23,065 nt of DNA. It comes from Priapulus caudatus. Lineage: Eukaryota > Priapulida > Priapulimorpha > Priapulimorphida > Priapulidae. This document shows positions 1-9,999 of this stretch, one piece after another; the first letter of the stretch is position 1; each line of letters opens with the position of its first letter. The notes beneath the pieces are model-generated. The model did not search any database. It had not been told where the DNA came from and saw nothing but the letters and a program-made list of their open reading frames with translations. The stretch spans positions 223,300 to 246,364 of the forward strand of contig NW_014577169.1 of the NCBI RefSeq assembly GCF_000485595.1. Reading direction: 5' to 3'. A program made the translations under genes and the position numbers.

Positions 1-47
1 GTGCGTGCGCGTGTGCGTGCGCGTGTGCGTGCGCGTGCGCGAGTGAT
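1..47. repeat. GT/CG-rich simple repeat, cut by window start
   Basis: The first ~47 bases alternate GTGCGTGCGC and GTGTGCGTGC blocks, an alternating purine-pyrimidine tract rich in CpG. The left end lies outside the window, so its full length is unknown. Such tracts can adopt Z-DNA in vitro; no function is implied here. Confidence 0.85.
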
Positions 48-2215
48 GATGCTCATTACTATTCGATTAGTTGTAAGAAATGTCTATAATAGAGTTGTCG
101 TTTGACATGTGAGTCATAATGTTTGTAATGTAATTCTGCAGACACCACGCAGCGACGTACTAGTTCGCCTTCGTTATATAGTTGTATCTTTATGTATATA
201 AACGATCGTAATAAGATTATCAATATATTTGTTTAGTATGTATACATCTATTTACCGTATATCGGAACGAAATGCTTCATTGATATTGCAACACACTGCA
301 TGCATTGACTAGCAATGATGAATATCTTTCCTAAATGGTGTGTTATTCAGTTAAAAATACTACATGTCATTATGATTCCACTGCATAAATAATGGCTATT
401 TTCTAATACTTATACAAAAAAATATATACCGCTCTCATTTGTCATTGCAAACATCGTCTTACGGCATTGGTGTTTAACAAACGATATGTATCAGATAACT
501 TAATCGTTTAATTAAATTTTATTTTATAGTGAAATGTTGTACATATAGGGGGCTAATCACCATCACTATTAATATTGTAACATAATAAAATGTTAATACG
601 AAATTATGCATCGGGTATACTGTCAGAAACAAAACACACACTACTGATGCTTATTTGCGCCAACTCTGCTGTGGACATCGATGGGAAATGGTGCCTTTAA
701 CATTTGCACTGACTGGACGCTATCATTTTATCAGTGGTGAATAAAGTCACAATTGTTGCTATTCACTCCTGATTATACCGATAAATCGATGATGCTGATG
801 TCAGGTTGGCATTTCCTCTGCTGCTGCTGATGCGTGACGTTGTGGTAATATCGTAGACAGTGAACGCGCATATCATTAAGCACATATGATTACACGTATA
901 TAATCATTCTCCAGTCATTTGCTCGCTTTGCATATAAAATGACGAATTCCTACGCAATACTTTTCATTGCCAGTTCATATAGCAGCCTACAGTATAGTTT
1001 TAGAGCACAAACTGTTGTACGTTATTGCTGCCTCAGCGCCAAACTGAACAGATTACATATAATGGCATCAATATTATAAGAGAGGAGAGGCAGATTTTCT
1101 GACGCAGTAATCTTCGCCGCGGTGAGCATCAAGCCCATGCCACCGATCTCAGTGTATAACCCGTGTGTCGGACACCAACATAGGCTTATCCATATTTGTT
1201 AAATCCAGCTATATTTGTAGATATAATGACGATAAATTGGCCTTAATACGGGCGATAATTTTAGCAATGGGGTGATGTCAGAAAGGTAGAAGAGCCGAAT
1301 TCCCGCGAATGTAGCCATCTCGTAAATCGTCGTTACATTATATTTTATCCAAATAATTAAAAAAAAGTAAATGCTATATCGGTCGTATCCCATGTTGATA
1401 AGAGGTTTAATGAGGCGTTGTTAACAGAAATATCTTGCTAATTGTAACACTGTTAGTCAAAATTACATTGTATTAGAAGCCATTCCGCAAGAAATACGTT
1501 TAGGTTTTATCGTCTTCTTTACCTGTTTTACGTAAAAATAAACGACTCCGCCAATGGTTTTACTTTCCATCTTTGGGTCGTGTTCTTTTTATACTTTGCC
1601 ACAAACATTAAAGTTAAAAAGGCATCACGATTTCTATGAAAATATCTCATATCTTATTTCATAAACGCCATCCATGTAAAGTAGACACTTGCGTATATAT
1701 CCCTTGCGGAGTATATGATGTTTAACAGGCGCGATTCGTGTTTGACATGCACATGTAATAACGACAGATCTTCCGAGGTGACCTATATATGTCACGTCGT
1801 CTTGCTGACAACGTGCGTGTGCATTGCCGGAGACAGTTAAACGACACTTGTAATGATGAAAAGATTCGTACATATGTGTGTACTCTCGTGTGTGGCTCGT
1901 GACTGTATAGTGTATACCATGTGATGTTGTTCCCAGGTTCTGCTATGGTGCGGGTAATTATGTAACCTGAGGTAATCACAAAGTAGACAGACACGGAAGT
2001 ATAGCGTACAAACAAATGTCTATTTAATTGTTACACAAAACTTACAGAGACAAGTTATTAGTTACATATAGAATGCAAGATCTCTAAAAGGAGTTTACAC
2101 ACGCACATACAAGTACCAGTCTTAAAAGGAGTTTTAATACATGCGTTTTAAGACGCATACTGTAACACGAATACGGTAAGACCTAAACTATGAAACATAT
2201 ATACATACGAAAACG
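48..2215. other. AT-rich stretch without a recognisable gene
   Basis: About 2.2 kb with frequent stops in all frames. The few open stretches (about 64-97 codons on the minus strand at 1.2-2.0 kb) have no recognisable motif, no consistent composition and no splice context I trust. The only clear structure is the small inverted repeat at 730-773, listed separately. It may be intergenic DNA or part of a 3' flank. Confidence 0.6.
730..773. repeat. Small hairpin element, copy 1 of 3
   Basis: The left arm begins ATCAGTGGTGAATA and the right arm ends TATTCACTCCTGAT, whose reverse complement is ATCAGGAGTGAATA. The arms differ at two positions near the tip and again near the centre, which contains CAATTG. 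The same terminal sequence recurs at 5291-5342 and 9823-9866, so this looks like a dispersed miniature foldback element rather than a chance hairpin. The sequence has no coding capacity. Confidence 0.6.
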
Positions 2216-2240
2216 GTCAAGCGCTGACCAAGCGCTTGAC
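2216..2240. repeat. Perfect 10-bp hairpin
   Basis: GTCAAGCGCT, a 5-base loop GACCA, then AGCGCTTGAC, a perfect complement of the left arm. It lies in gene-free DNA. It could be a cruciform-prone site, an old element terminus or a binding site; nothing distinguishes these. Confidence 0.75.
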
Positions 2241-2373
2241 ACTAACATACTCACAAATCGACTGGGTGGTTCTCTCTTTCTGTTCAAAAGTGGCTGTATT
2301 TATGCGAGTTTGGATTTGTCACGTGACTTTAGTAGTGCCACGGATTTTTAGTGTAGGTTAATGATGTCTAGAC

Positions 2374-2394
2374 CAGTGGTCATCTTGACCACTG
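2374..2394. repeat. Perfect 9-bp hairpin
   Basis: CAGTGGTCA, loop TCT, TGACCACTG. It lies about 135 bp downstream of the 2216-2240 hairpin. The two share no sequence but both are perfect stems with tiny loops. Confidence 0.75.
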
Positions 2395-2450
2395 TCGCCA
2401 TTTCTCAACAATAGGGGCTCTTTGTTCTATGCAGTTCTACGTCCCTCGCT

Positions 2451-2503
2451 AATGATCATAATGACTAATGACTAATGACTAATGACTAATGACTAATGAT
2501 CAT
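2451..2503. repeat. 7-bp tandem repeat ATGACTA x5 between AATGATCAT copies
   Basis: Five perfect copies of ATGACTA fill 2461-2495. The 9-mer AATGATCAT, itself containing the palindrome ATGATCAT, stands immediately before (2451-2459) and after (2495-2503). The array could have grown by slippage inside a pre-existing AATGATCAT duplication. Confidence 0.85.
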
Positions 2504-2869
2504 CGTTAATCTGTTCTTTACGACTCCAGCTCGGCGACACGGTGCCATAGTTAGAAAGGGTTTGCTTATCTGCGTAATCTGAGCCTTGAAGTAGACGTGG
2601 CCAAAGGCCCGTGACTGTCCTGCGGCATTGTAATCGTAATGTAAATATCGTAATGACTTCGCTTCATTACATTACTCCCCTACTCATGAAAAAGTTAAGA
2701 GCTATATTTTATAGCGAAGAACTTTAAGGTTATATTGTACGTTTGTTATTCATGTTATGCCTTTTTTTTGAAAAAATAGTGTGTTAATCCCCTCTTCCAA
2801 AAACCTAACTAGCTTAATTATTCCTTAATTAATCCGTCGTTTTTAATTGTCCGTGGGAGTATTATTACT

Positions 2870-3200
2870 CCTGTGCCACCTGCGTGACGTCAGTGCCCGT
2901 TCTGTCCGAATCATCTGCTGCTGTGTCATGCGCGGCGGCGGCAGCGCCCCCTATGCGCTGCGAAGCTAGTCGGCGTGCTCTAGCTCGATGTGGGCTACGT
3001 CCGCACCACCGCTGACGATGACGACAACCAGGGCACTGCTGGTAAATGCCTCCGCGCTGTGCGGCGCGGCGGACAACGACAGTCGATCAGTGTGGACGAT
3101 GTACGAGCAACTCAATGTAGCATTCAGGGCAGAGAGCGTCGGTACTTCACTCCAACTCCCGAGCTCTCTCAGACGAAGTCGTTTTGAGGAAGGCCATAAT
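2870..3200 (+). other. GC- and CpG-richer patch with a CRE-like site; possible promoter or relic exon
   Basis: This patch is clearly richer in G, C and CpG than its AT-rich surroundings. It starts near a perfect TGACGTCA palindrome (2885-2892), the consensus cAMP-response element for CREB/ATF-type bZIP factors. Two overlapping plus-strand frames stay open for 65-73 codons (2988-3209 and 2990-3187), but neither shows a recognisable domain. No TATA box or initiator can be assigned. It could be a CpG-rich promoter or first exon, or the remnant of a gene. Confidence 0.25.
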
Positions 3201-5207
<2,007 letters not shown>

Positions 5208-5290
5208 CAATTTTTAATTCAGTGGCATGCAGTAGATGAGATTAGGTGGTACATATAACTGTAATGCATATTCGACATCAATATCATAAT

Positions 5291-5342
5291 ATCAGGAGTG
5301 AATAATAGAGATCTATAATAATCTCTATTATTCACTCCTGAT
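5291..5342. repeat. Small hairpin element, copy 2 of 3 (perfect 22-bp arms)
   Basis: A perfect inverted repeat with 22-bp arms: left 5291-5312, starting ATCAGGAGTGAATAATAG; right 5321-5342. The 8-base centre is CTATAATA. If the element proper is TCAGG...CCTGA, it is flanked by the direct repeat TAATA (5287-5291 and 5342-5346), which could be a target duplication. Because the region is AT-rich and palindromic, a 2-bp TA duplication is equally possible. It is the best preserved of the three copies. Confidence 0.8.
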
Positions 5343-5373
5343 AATATCTTATATAAATTTTCCACCATCTTCC

Positions 5374-5379
5374 TTTATT
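5374..5379 (-). promoter_or_regulatory. Poly(A) signal AATAAA for the minus-strand gene
   Basis: TTTATT on the plus strand reads AATAAA on the minus strand, about 82 bases beyond the stop codon of the terminal exon at 5588-5461. The spacing suits a short 3' UTR. A hexamer of this kind is common in AT-rich DNA, so the support comes from its position. Confidence 0.4.
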
Positions 5380-5460
5380 TCTAAGTGGATCGCATCACGT
5401 TATGCATAATTGCGGCTCTACATTTTGTCACATCACGAACATACGCAATGAAGAAAATAT

Positions 5461-5588
5461 TTAAGGGGGAAAGGTTGGTGTGCACGTTATTGTTGTCTGC
5501 ATGGCCGTCATTACTTCGGTACACGTAAAGAAAACCTCCAGTTCCGGTATGCCCGTACAGCCATTGTTGGCGCAGCTGATTTTCGCCC
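5461..5588 (-). CDS. Predicted 3'-terminal exon of the cysteine-rich gene
   Basis: Read on the minus strand, a T-rich stretch ends in CTGAATTTTCAG, a good acceptor. It is followed by 128 coding bases that end in TAA at 5463-5461. The exon starts in phase 1 (two bases, then GCG AAA ATC) and encodes 41 residues beginning AKISCANNGCTGIPELEV and ending TCTPTFPP. It has four cysteines and no hydrophobic anchor. Joined to the 9330-9494 exon, which ends one base into a codon, the frame stays open. I do not recognise a named domain. Assignment to the same gene rests on strand, phase, cysteine content and the AATAAA downstream. It could instead be a chance ORF with an acceptor-like sequence. Confidence 0.45.
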
Positions 5589-5877
5589 CTGAAAATTCAG
5601 ATAATGAATGAAACAATAACAATAATGAAACAAGGCGGAGAAGCACATGGAATGGGAATTTTTGGTTAGAATTGTGAAACTTTGCACATGCGTACGACAT
5701 GAGGTCCTGAAGATTTTCTGATATAGTGCCAATTTAACAGCGCCATCTGGTGGCGTACAGCACCCCTGGCGGTTTAACAGGTATTGCGTTATGCCACTCT
5801 TCGGGGTTTGGCTATAACATCTAAAATTCTTATCCAATTTAGTTAACAAATAGCCCTCATGACTCGCATGTATCTAC
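5589..5877. other. Intronic sequence upstream of the terminal exon
   Basis: No gene is seen. Minus-strand frames stay open here for part of the way because they run into the predicted exon. It contains GCGCCATCTGGTGG at 5740-5753, a palindrome-like site discussed under rejected items. Confidence 0.5.
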
Positions 5878-5886
5878 ATTATTATT

Positions 5887-5919
<33 letters not shown>
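5878..5919. repeat. ATT/TAA trinucleotide tract at the 5' edge of a LINE
   Basis: Four ATT units run directly into about ten AAT/TAA units, making the tract partly self-complementary. LINE sequence begins at once on its right. A second TAA tract (8619-8637) marks the other end of the LINE, so together they look like the split target. Confidence 0.9.
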
Positions 5920-5920
<1 letters not shown>

Positions 5921-5944
5921 TCGCAAGGACCTCTCCATCCTTAG

Positions 5945-8546
5945 CGAAATAAAAAAGGTGTCACAACAAAGCAAGTACATGCCAAAGCCAGGAGCATCTT
6001 ATGCAAGAGCCGAAGGGAGAATAAGACCATATGCGAGCTCGAACAAGAAATTAAGATGAAACTACAGGCCAAAGCTCAGAGGTTGAGAAGGTTTACTAAG
6101 CGGAGTGAGCACTACTATCAGAATAAGCTCTTCCATGAAGATGCCAAAAAATTCTACCGGCATCTCAACGAGCAGCAAAGCACCATCAAGGAACCTCCCT
6201 CTCAAGAGTGACTCTATCAATTCTGGCGTGGAATACTAGAAGTTGGCACAGACCACAATACCAAAGCCACTTGGATCAAACAAGAGGAGGAAGCATTCCA
6301 GAATGTAGCAATGGATGTATGGACTGACATTACAATGTGTGAGGTACAGCAGGCCATCAAGCGGACCCACAACTGGAAGTCTTCTGGCCCAAACAAGCTG
6401 CACAACTTCTGGATTAAGCATTTAAGTGCCTTCCATAAACAACTAACCAGGGCCTTGAATGACACCATCAATGATCCAAGCAATAGCCCTAAGTGGTTGA
6501 CATCAGGAATCCTTCTTTCAAAAGGCAAGGATACAAGAGAACCAAAGAACTAACGACCAATCACTTGCCTGCCTACCACCTACAAGATTCTCACTGCTGC
6601 AATTTCCAACCGCCTCTACAATCACTTACAGAAGAGCGGCATCCTCACAGATGAGCAGAAAGGCTGTAGAAGAGCGTCTAGAGGGTGCAAAGGCCAACTT
6701 CTCATCAGTAACATAATTGTGAGCATGGCAAAAAAGCTCAAGAGGAACCTAGGAATGGCGTGGATTGATTATAAGAAAACCTTCGACAGTGTCCCACATT
6801 TCTGGATTCTCGCAACCATGAAAATCTACCATGTGTCACCAACCATCATTCAGTTTATGGAAACTACAATGAAGAAATGGAAGACTGAAATGCTCCTCTT
6901 CACTCAAGGAGGCTGCCTCAGAACAGAAGATATCTCAATCAAGAGAGGAATCTTCCAGTGCGACTCGCTCTCTTGCCTGCTATTCTGCTTAGCACTAACA
7001 CCGCTTACCAACATGCTGAATAGACAGGGCCTGGGATTTACAGTCGATAAACACAACACCATCAGCCACCTGCTCCACATGGATGACCTTAAACTGTTCG
7101 CCAAGAACCAATATGAGCAATATGAGTTCGATTTGGAAAAGTGTGCAACCGCAATCTTAAAAGGTGGTAAGCTAGTAAAAAATCGAAATATCGAGCTTGA
7201 TGAGAAGACAGCCCTACAAAGTCTGAACCACGAGGACACCTTCAAATATCTTGGTGTAGACGAAAGTGATGGTATTCAGCATGCAAAGATGAAGGAGAAC
7301 ATTGCTAAGGAGTACTATTGCCGAATTCGCCTGTTCTCAAGTCTGAGCTCTGCTCAAAAAACAAGATAACAGCGATCAATAGCCTGGCACTCCCAGTTCC
7401 TATGTACATCTTCGAAGTGATTAACTGGTTGCAATCCGATATTGAAAGGATGGATCGCAAGACAAGAAAGCTACTAACCATGCACGGTCTCCACCACCAA
7501 AAAGCAGATGTAGAGCGACGGTACATTAAGAAGCAAAATGGTGGTCGTGGTTTCATTAAACTGATGTCTGCGTACAACACTGCCATTGTAGGTATAGGCA
7601 ACTACATCGAGCTTAAGAAAGACAAATTTACAAAGCTTATCAAAATCCATCAGTCTGGAAAATCAAAGCACGCTCTCTTACGCGAGGCTAAAGAAATCAA
7701 AGCCAAATACTTGTCTCCTCAGTCCACCAGCCAATCCTCAACAAAGCAGAGACTGAAGGCCAATATGAAAGCAGAGAAGATTGAGGTATTGAAGGACAAG
7801 CCTTTGCATTAAAGATTCAACAAGAGCCTCGACAGGCCATTTGTCAACAAGACTGCAAGCGTTGCCTGGCTGAGTAGTTCCGGGCTCAAGGGGGAGACAG
7901 AAAGCCTGATCATTGCAGCCCAAGACCAAGCACTCAACACCAGATACCATCAACGCAACATCCTCAAGCAACCGATCAACAGCAAGTGCAGAATGTGCAG
8001 CAAGGCAGAGGAGACCATCAGCTATATCATCGCCGGATGCACAGTGCTGGCCCAACTGAGTACATAAATCGCCACAACAAGGTAGCCAGCTATCTGCACT
8101 GGCCAATCTGCAGTGAACTTGGTGAGCAAGTACCTGACAAGTGGTATGAACATACTCTGAGACCAGTTCCTAACATCGGAGATACTACCATAATGTGGGA
8201 TATGGCAGTGCAGACAGATCGCACGATACCTGCAAACCGCCCTGATATAGTGCTCTACAACAGGAAAGAAAAACGATGCCTGTTGACTGACGTAGCCGTA
8301 CCAGATGAATCTAACATCATGGTGAAAGAAAGAGACAAACTCACCATCTACAAAGATCTGGAGATCGAAGTTAGGAGGATGTGGAATACTAAGACGAGAA
8401 TTGTACCAGTGGTGGTTGGAGCCCTTGGCTCTCTAACGAATGGTTTTGAGAAGAACCTTAAGGAACTCCCTGGCCATCACACTGCCCAAGAAGTGCAGAA
8501 AATCGCACTACTGGGAACAGCACACATCCTGCGAAAAATTAAGTGA
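5945..8546 (+). pseudogene. Broken ORF of the REL-endonuclease LINE: RT, zinc knuckle, endonuclease
   Basis: Coding continuity can be followed through three frames: frame 2 to about 7330, frame 1 to about 8055, frame 3 to the TGA at 8544-8546. Breaks seen are in-frame stops TGA after CCTCCCTCTCAAGAG (about 6209), TAA at 6551-6553 (in the N-RPITCLPTTYK motif) and TAA at 7810-7812, plus single-base deletions near 7330 and 8055. RT motif A is AWIDYKKTFDSVPH (from about 6752). Motif B reads GIFQCDSLSCLLF where GxxQGDSLSPLLF is usual. Motif C is HMDD (7076-7087) instead of (Y/F)xDD. The knuckle reads [18 protein letters not shown], with Tyr where His is expected. The endonuclease core is RPDIVLYNRKEKRCLLTDVA (from about 8238). 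The C-terminus LLGTAHILRKIK is well preserved. The copy cannot make an active protein. Confidence 0.85.
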
Positions 8547-8618
8547 TTGAATCCCTATGTCCCAGGTTGGGACACGGTCAACCCAGAAGCCACCCGCTAA
8601 TGCCGTGATCTACTTTGG

Positions 8619-8637
8619 AAATAATAATAATAATAAT
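8619..8637. repeat. (AAT)n tail at the 3' end of the LINE
   Basis: Six AAT units follow the short 3' UTR of the LINE (8547-8618). This is where either a templated tail or the pre-existing TAA target would lie; the sequence alone does not separate the two. Confidence 0.85.
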
Positions 8638-8889
8638 ACTTATATATACGTAAATGCACACACGCATGCATGACGATATATATATAGCAATAAGGAATTG
8701 ACGTATAGTAAAGGGATACTCCCCCAGTAGCTGGTAATTGTAGAGACGGCAATCGGTAATCTACATGCAGGTAATACATTTGGATGAAACCGAATGACGC
8801 TATCGGTGTTAACCGGGTGTAAAACACAGTATGATTTATGCGGCAGATTACCAGCTAGGATGGTAGTATTGGCAAGCATTGATAATTTT

Positions 8890-9212
8890 ATGGATGGATG
8901 GATAGATAGATGGATTGATGGATGGATGGATGGATGGCTGGATGGATGGATCGAAGGATGGATCGATAAATAGACGGACGAACGGATGGACGAACGGACG
9001 GACGGACAGACGGCCGGACGGACGGATGGACGGGCGGGCGGTCGGGCGAACGGACGGACGGGCGGACGGACGGATAAATGGATAGATGGAGGAATGGGTG
9101 GAGGAATAGATGGATGGATGGATGGATGGATGGATGGATGGATGGATAGATGGATGGATGGATGGATGGATGGATAAATGCATGCATGGATTAATGGATA
9201 TATGGATGGATA
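8890..9212. repeat. Tetranucleotide array (TGGA)n with CGGA/CGGG core
   Basis: The outer parts are TGGA with some TAGA, TTGA and TAAA variants. The middle (about 8972-9072) is CGGA, CGAA and CGGG. No stop codon exists in the main unit on the minus strand in any frame, which produces long spurious open frames of His-Pro-Ser-Ile and Arg-Pro-Ser-Val repeats. The C-to-T variation at the CpG of each unit suggests deamination of an originally CGGA-type array. It lies in the intron between the 9330-9494 and 5461-5588 exons. Confidence 0.95.
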
Positions 9213-9329
9213 AACGAGTAAGTAACGTAGCAGACGGCTGACGGTATGCAGGAAACTACGATAATGAAGGTAGGAACCACAAAGCGTACGCTGGATGTGA
9301 ATAGAACAGAATGATATATAGTGTCTTAC

Positions 9330-9494
9330 CACAATTGGAATTTTGCGTGCATCTACACTCGAACGTCCCAGTGGTGCCAACTCTGAAGCAATTCTGATTA
9401 CTCACATCCCCTCGTTTACAGTTGGGTAGGCGCTCTCCCGCATTGGGGAATCCAGCTGGGATCACAGCCTGGTTACACAGATCATTACCTGGTG
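9330..9494 (-). CDS. Predicted internal exon of the cysteine-rich gene
   Basis: On the minus strand TTTACCTTTTGTTTTAG precedes the exon (acceptor) and G|GTAAGA follows it (donor), both strong. The exon is 165 nt, starts with two bases of a codon and ends after one base, so it is a symmetric phase 1-1 exon. It encodes about 54 residues beginning PGNDLCNQAVIPAGFPNAGE and ending CRCTQNSNC, with five cysteines. Joined to the array exon (which ends ACA G) it reads CTAPGNDLC without a break, and with the terminal exon CGGAKISC. The module resembles extracellular cysteine-rich or EGF-like domains in general, but I cannot assign a family. Symmetric phase 1-1 exons are typical of shuffled extracellular modules. 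Confidence 0.6.
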
Positions 9495-9774
9495 CTAAAA
9501 CAAAAGGTAAAGCGATATTTTATAGTGAACCGATTTACAGCTACAACGTCTCCAGCGTGGGTACTTGCACCGTCACGTACAAGCAGATGAAAGGATTTTG
9601 ATATATTGGCAAATTTAGTTTCATAGATAGTCAATAAAACATTTTATCTGAGATATTTATGCTGAAATCAAATTTAGTACATTGTTATGTCATTAATAAG
9701 TGATAGTGACTATACGCATGCACATTATGTATACTCTCATGCATGCATATACTCACACATGATTTATACATGTG

Positions 9775-9778
<4 letters not shown>
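9495..9778. other. Intronic sequence without gene
   Basis: This AT-rich stretch between the exon acceptor and the (AT)n tract holds nothing recognisable except scattered CATGCATG-type palindromes near 9715-9745. Confidence 0.5.

Positions 9779-9824
<46 letters not shown>
9779..9824. repeat. (AT)n dinucleotide tract
   Basis: Twenty-three AT units, perfect, running straight into the third hairpin element. The junction with ATCAGG suggests either that the element inserted in the tract or that the tract grew from the element's AT edge. Confidence 0.95.
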
Positions 9825-9827
<3 letters not shown>

Positions 9828-9866
9828 GAGTAGATAATAGGGAATTTCCTATTATCTACTTCTAAT
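9823..9866. repeat. Small hairpin element, copy 3 of 3
   Basis: It starts ATCAGGAGTAGATAATAGGG. The near-perfect stem is 9829-9844 against 9845-9860 with one mismatch, so the two arms meet with almost no loop. The outer ATCAGG is only partly matched on the right (TTCTAAT). It shares its terminus and the GATAATAG/GAATAATAG run with copies 1 and 2. Confidence 0.65.
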
Positions 9867-9999
9867 ATTTATGCATGCTATACGTGATAAATACTTTTCT
9901 TACAGCGTGATTTTACGTTTTTCTGTAATTTTTCCAGTAGATGAGTCACCCGTCAGAACCCCTTGAAATAGGTGGGGACACTCATTCGCATATCCCACC

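Larger units (their letters stand above)
5920..8638 (+). mobile_element. 5'-truncated non-LTR retrotransposon with restriction-like endonuclease (R4/Dong-type), degenerate
   Basis: The body runs from the TAA tract at 5878-5919 to the (AAT)n tail at 8619-8637. The single ORF it once carried has reverse transcriptase in the middle and, near the C-terminus, a CCHC-like zinc knuckle and a PD-(D/E)xK-type restriction-like endonuclease. That order is diagnostic of the early-branching REL-endo LINEs (R2, R4/Dong, NeSL, HERO groups). The copy lacks the expected N-terminal region, consistent with 5' truncation during target-primed reverse transcription. Dong of Bombyx is known to insert in TAA repeats, which matches the flanks here. 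The R4/Dong placement is inferred from architecture and target; R2- or HERO-like relatives are possible. It lies antisense within an intron of the minus-strand gene. Confidence 0.85.

Noticed and set aside
1199-2015. Minus-strand frames of 64-97 codons near the left end
   Set aside because: Length expected by chance in this much AT-rich DNA; no motif, start context or splice signals.
5740-5753. GCGCCATCTGGTGG, which fits the vertebrate CTCF core consensus on the minus strand
   Set aside because: One short match in 23 kb is not evidence of a bound insulator, and CTCF use in this organism is unknown; it is also largely a CGCCA/TGGCG palindrome.
6904-7245. Minus-strand frames overlapping the REL-LINE (also 6217-6528, 7305-7601, 7738-8106)
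   Set aside because: Shadows of the retrotransposon coding sequence; no independent motif.
8640-9380. 246-codon minus-strand frame of His-Pro-Ser-Ile repeats
   Set aside because: Produced by the TGGA/CGGA tetranucleotide array, which lacks stops in all minus frames. The 3' part of the frame also runs through the true exon in another frame.
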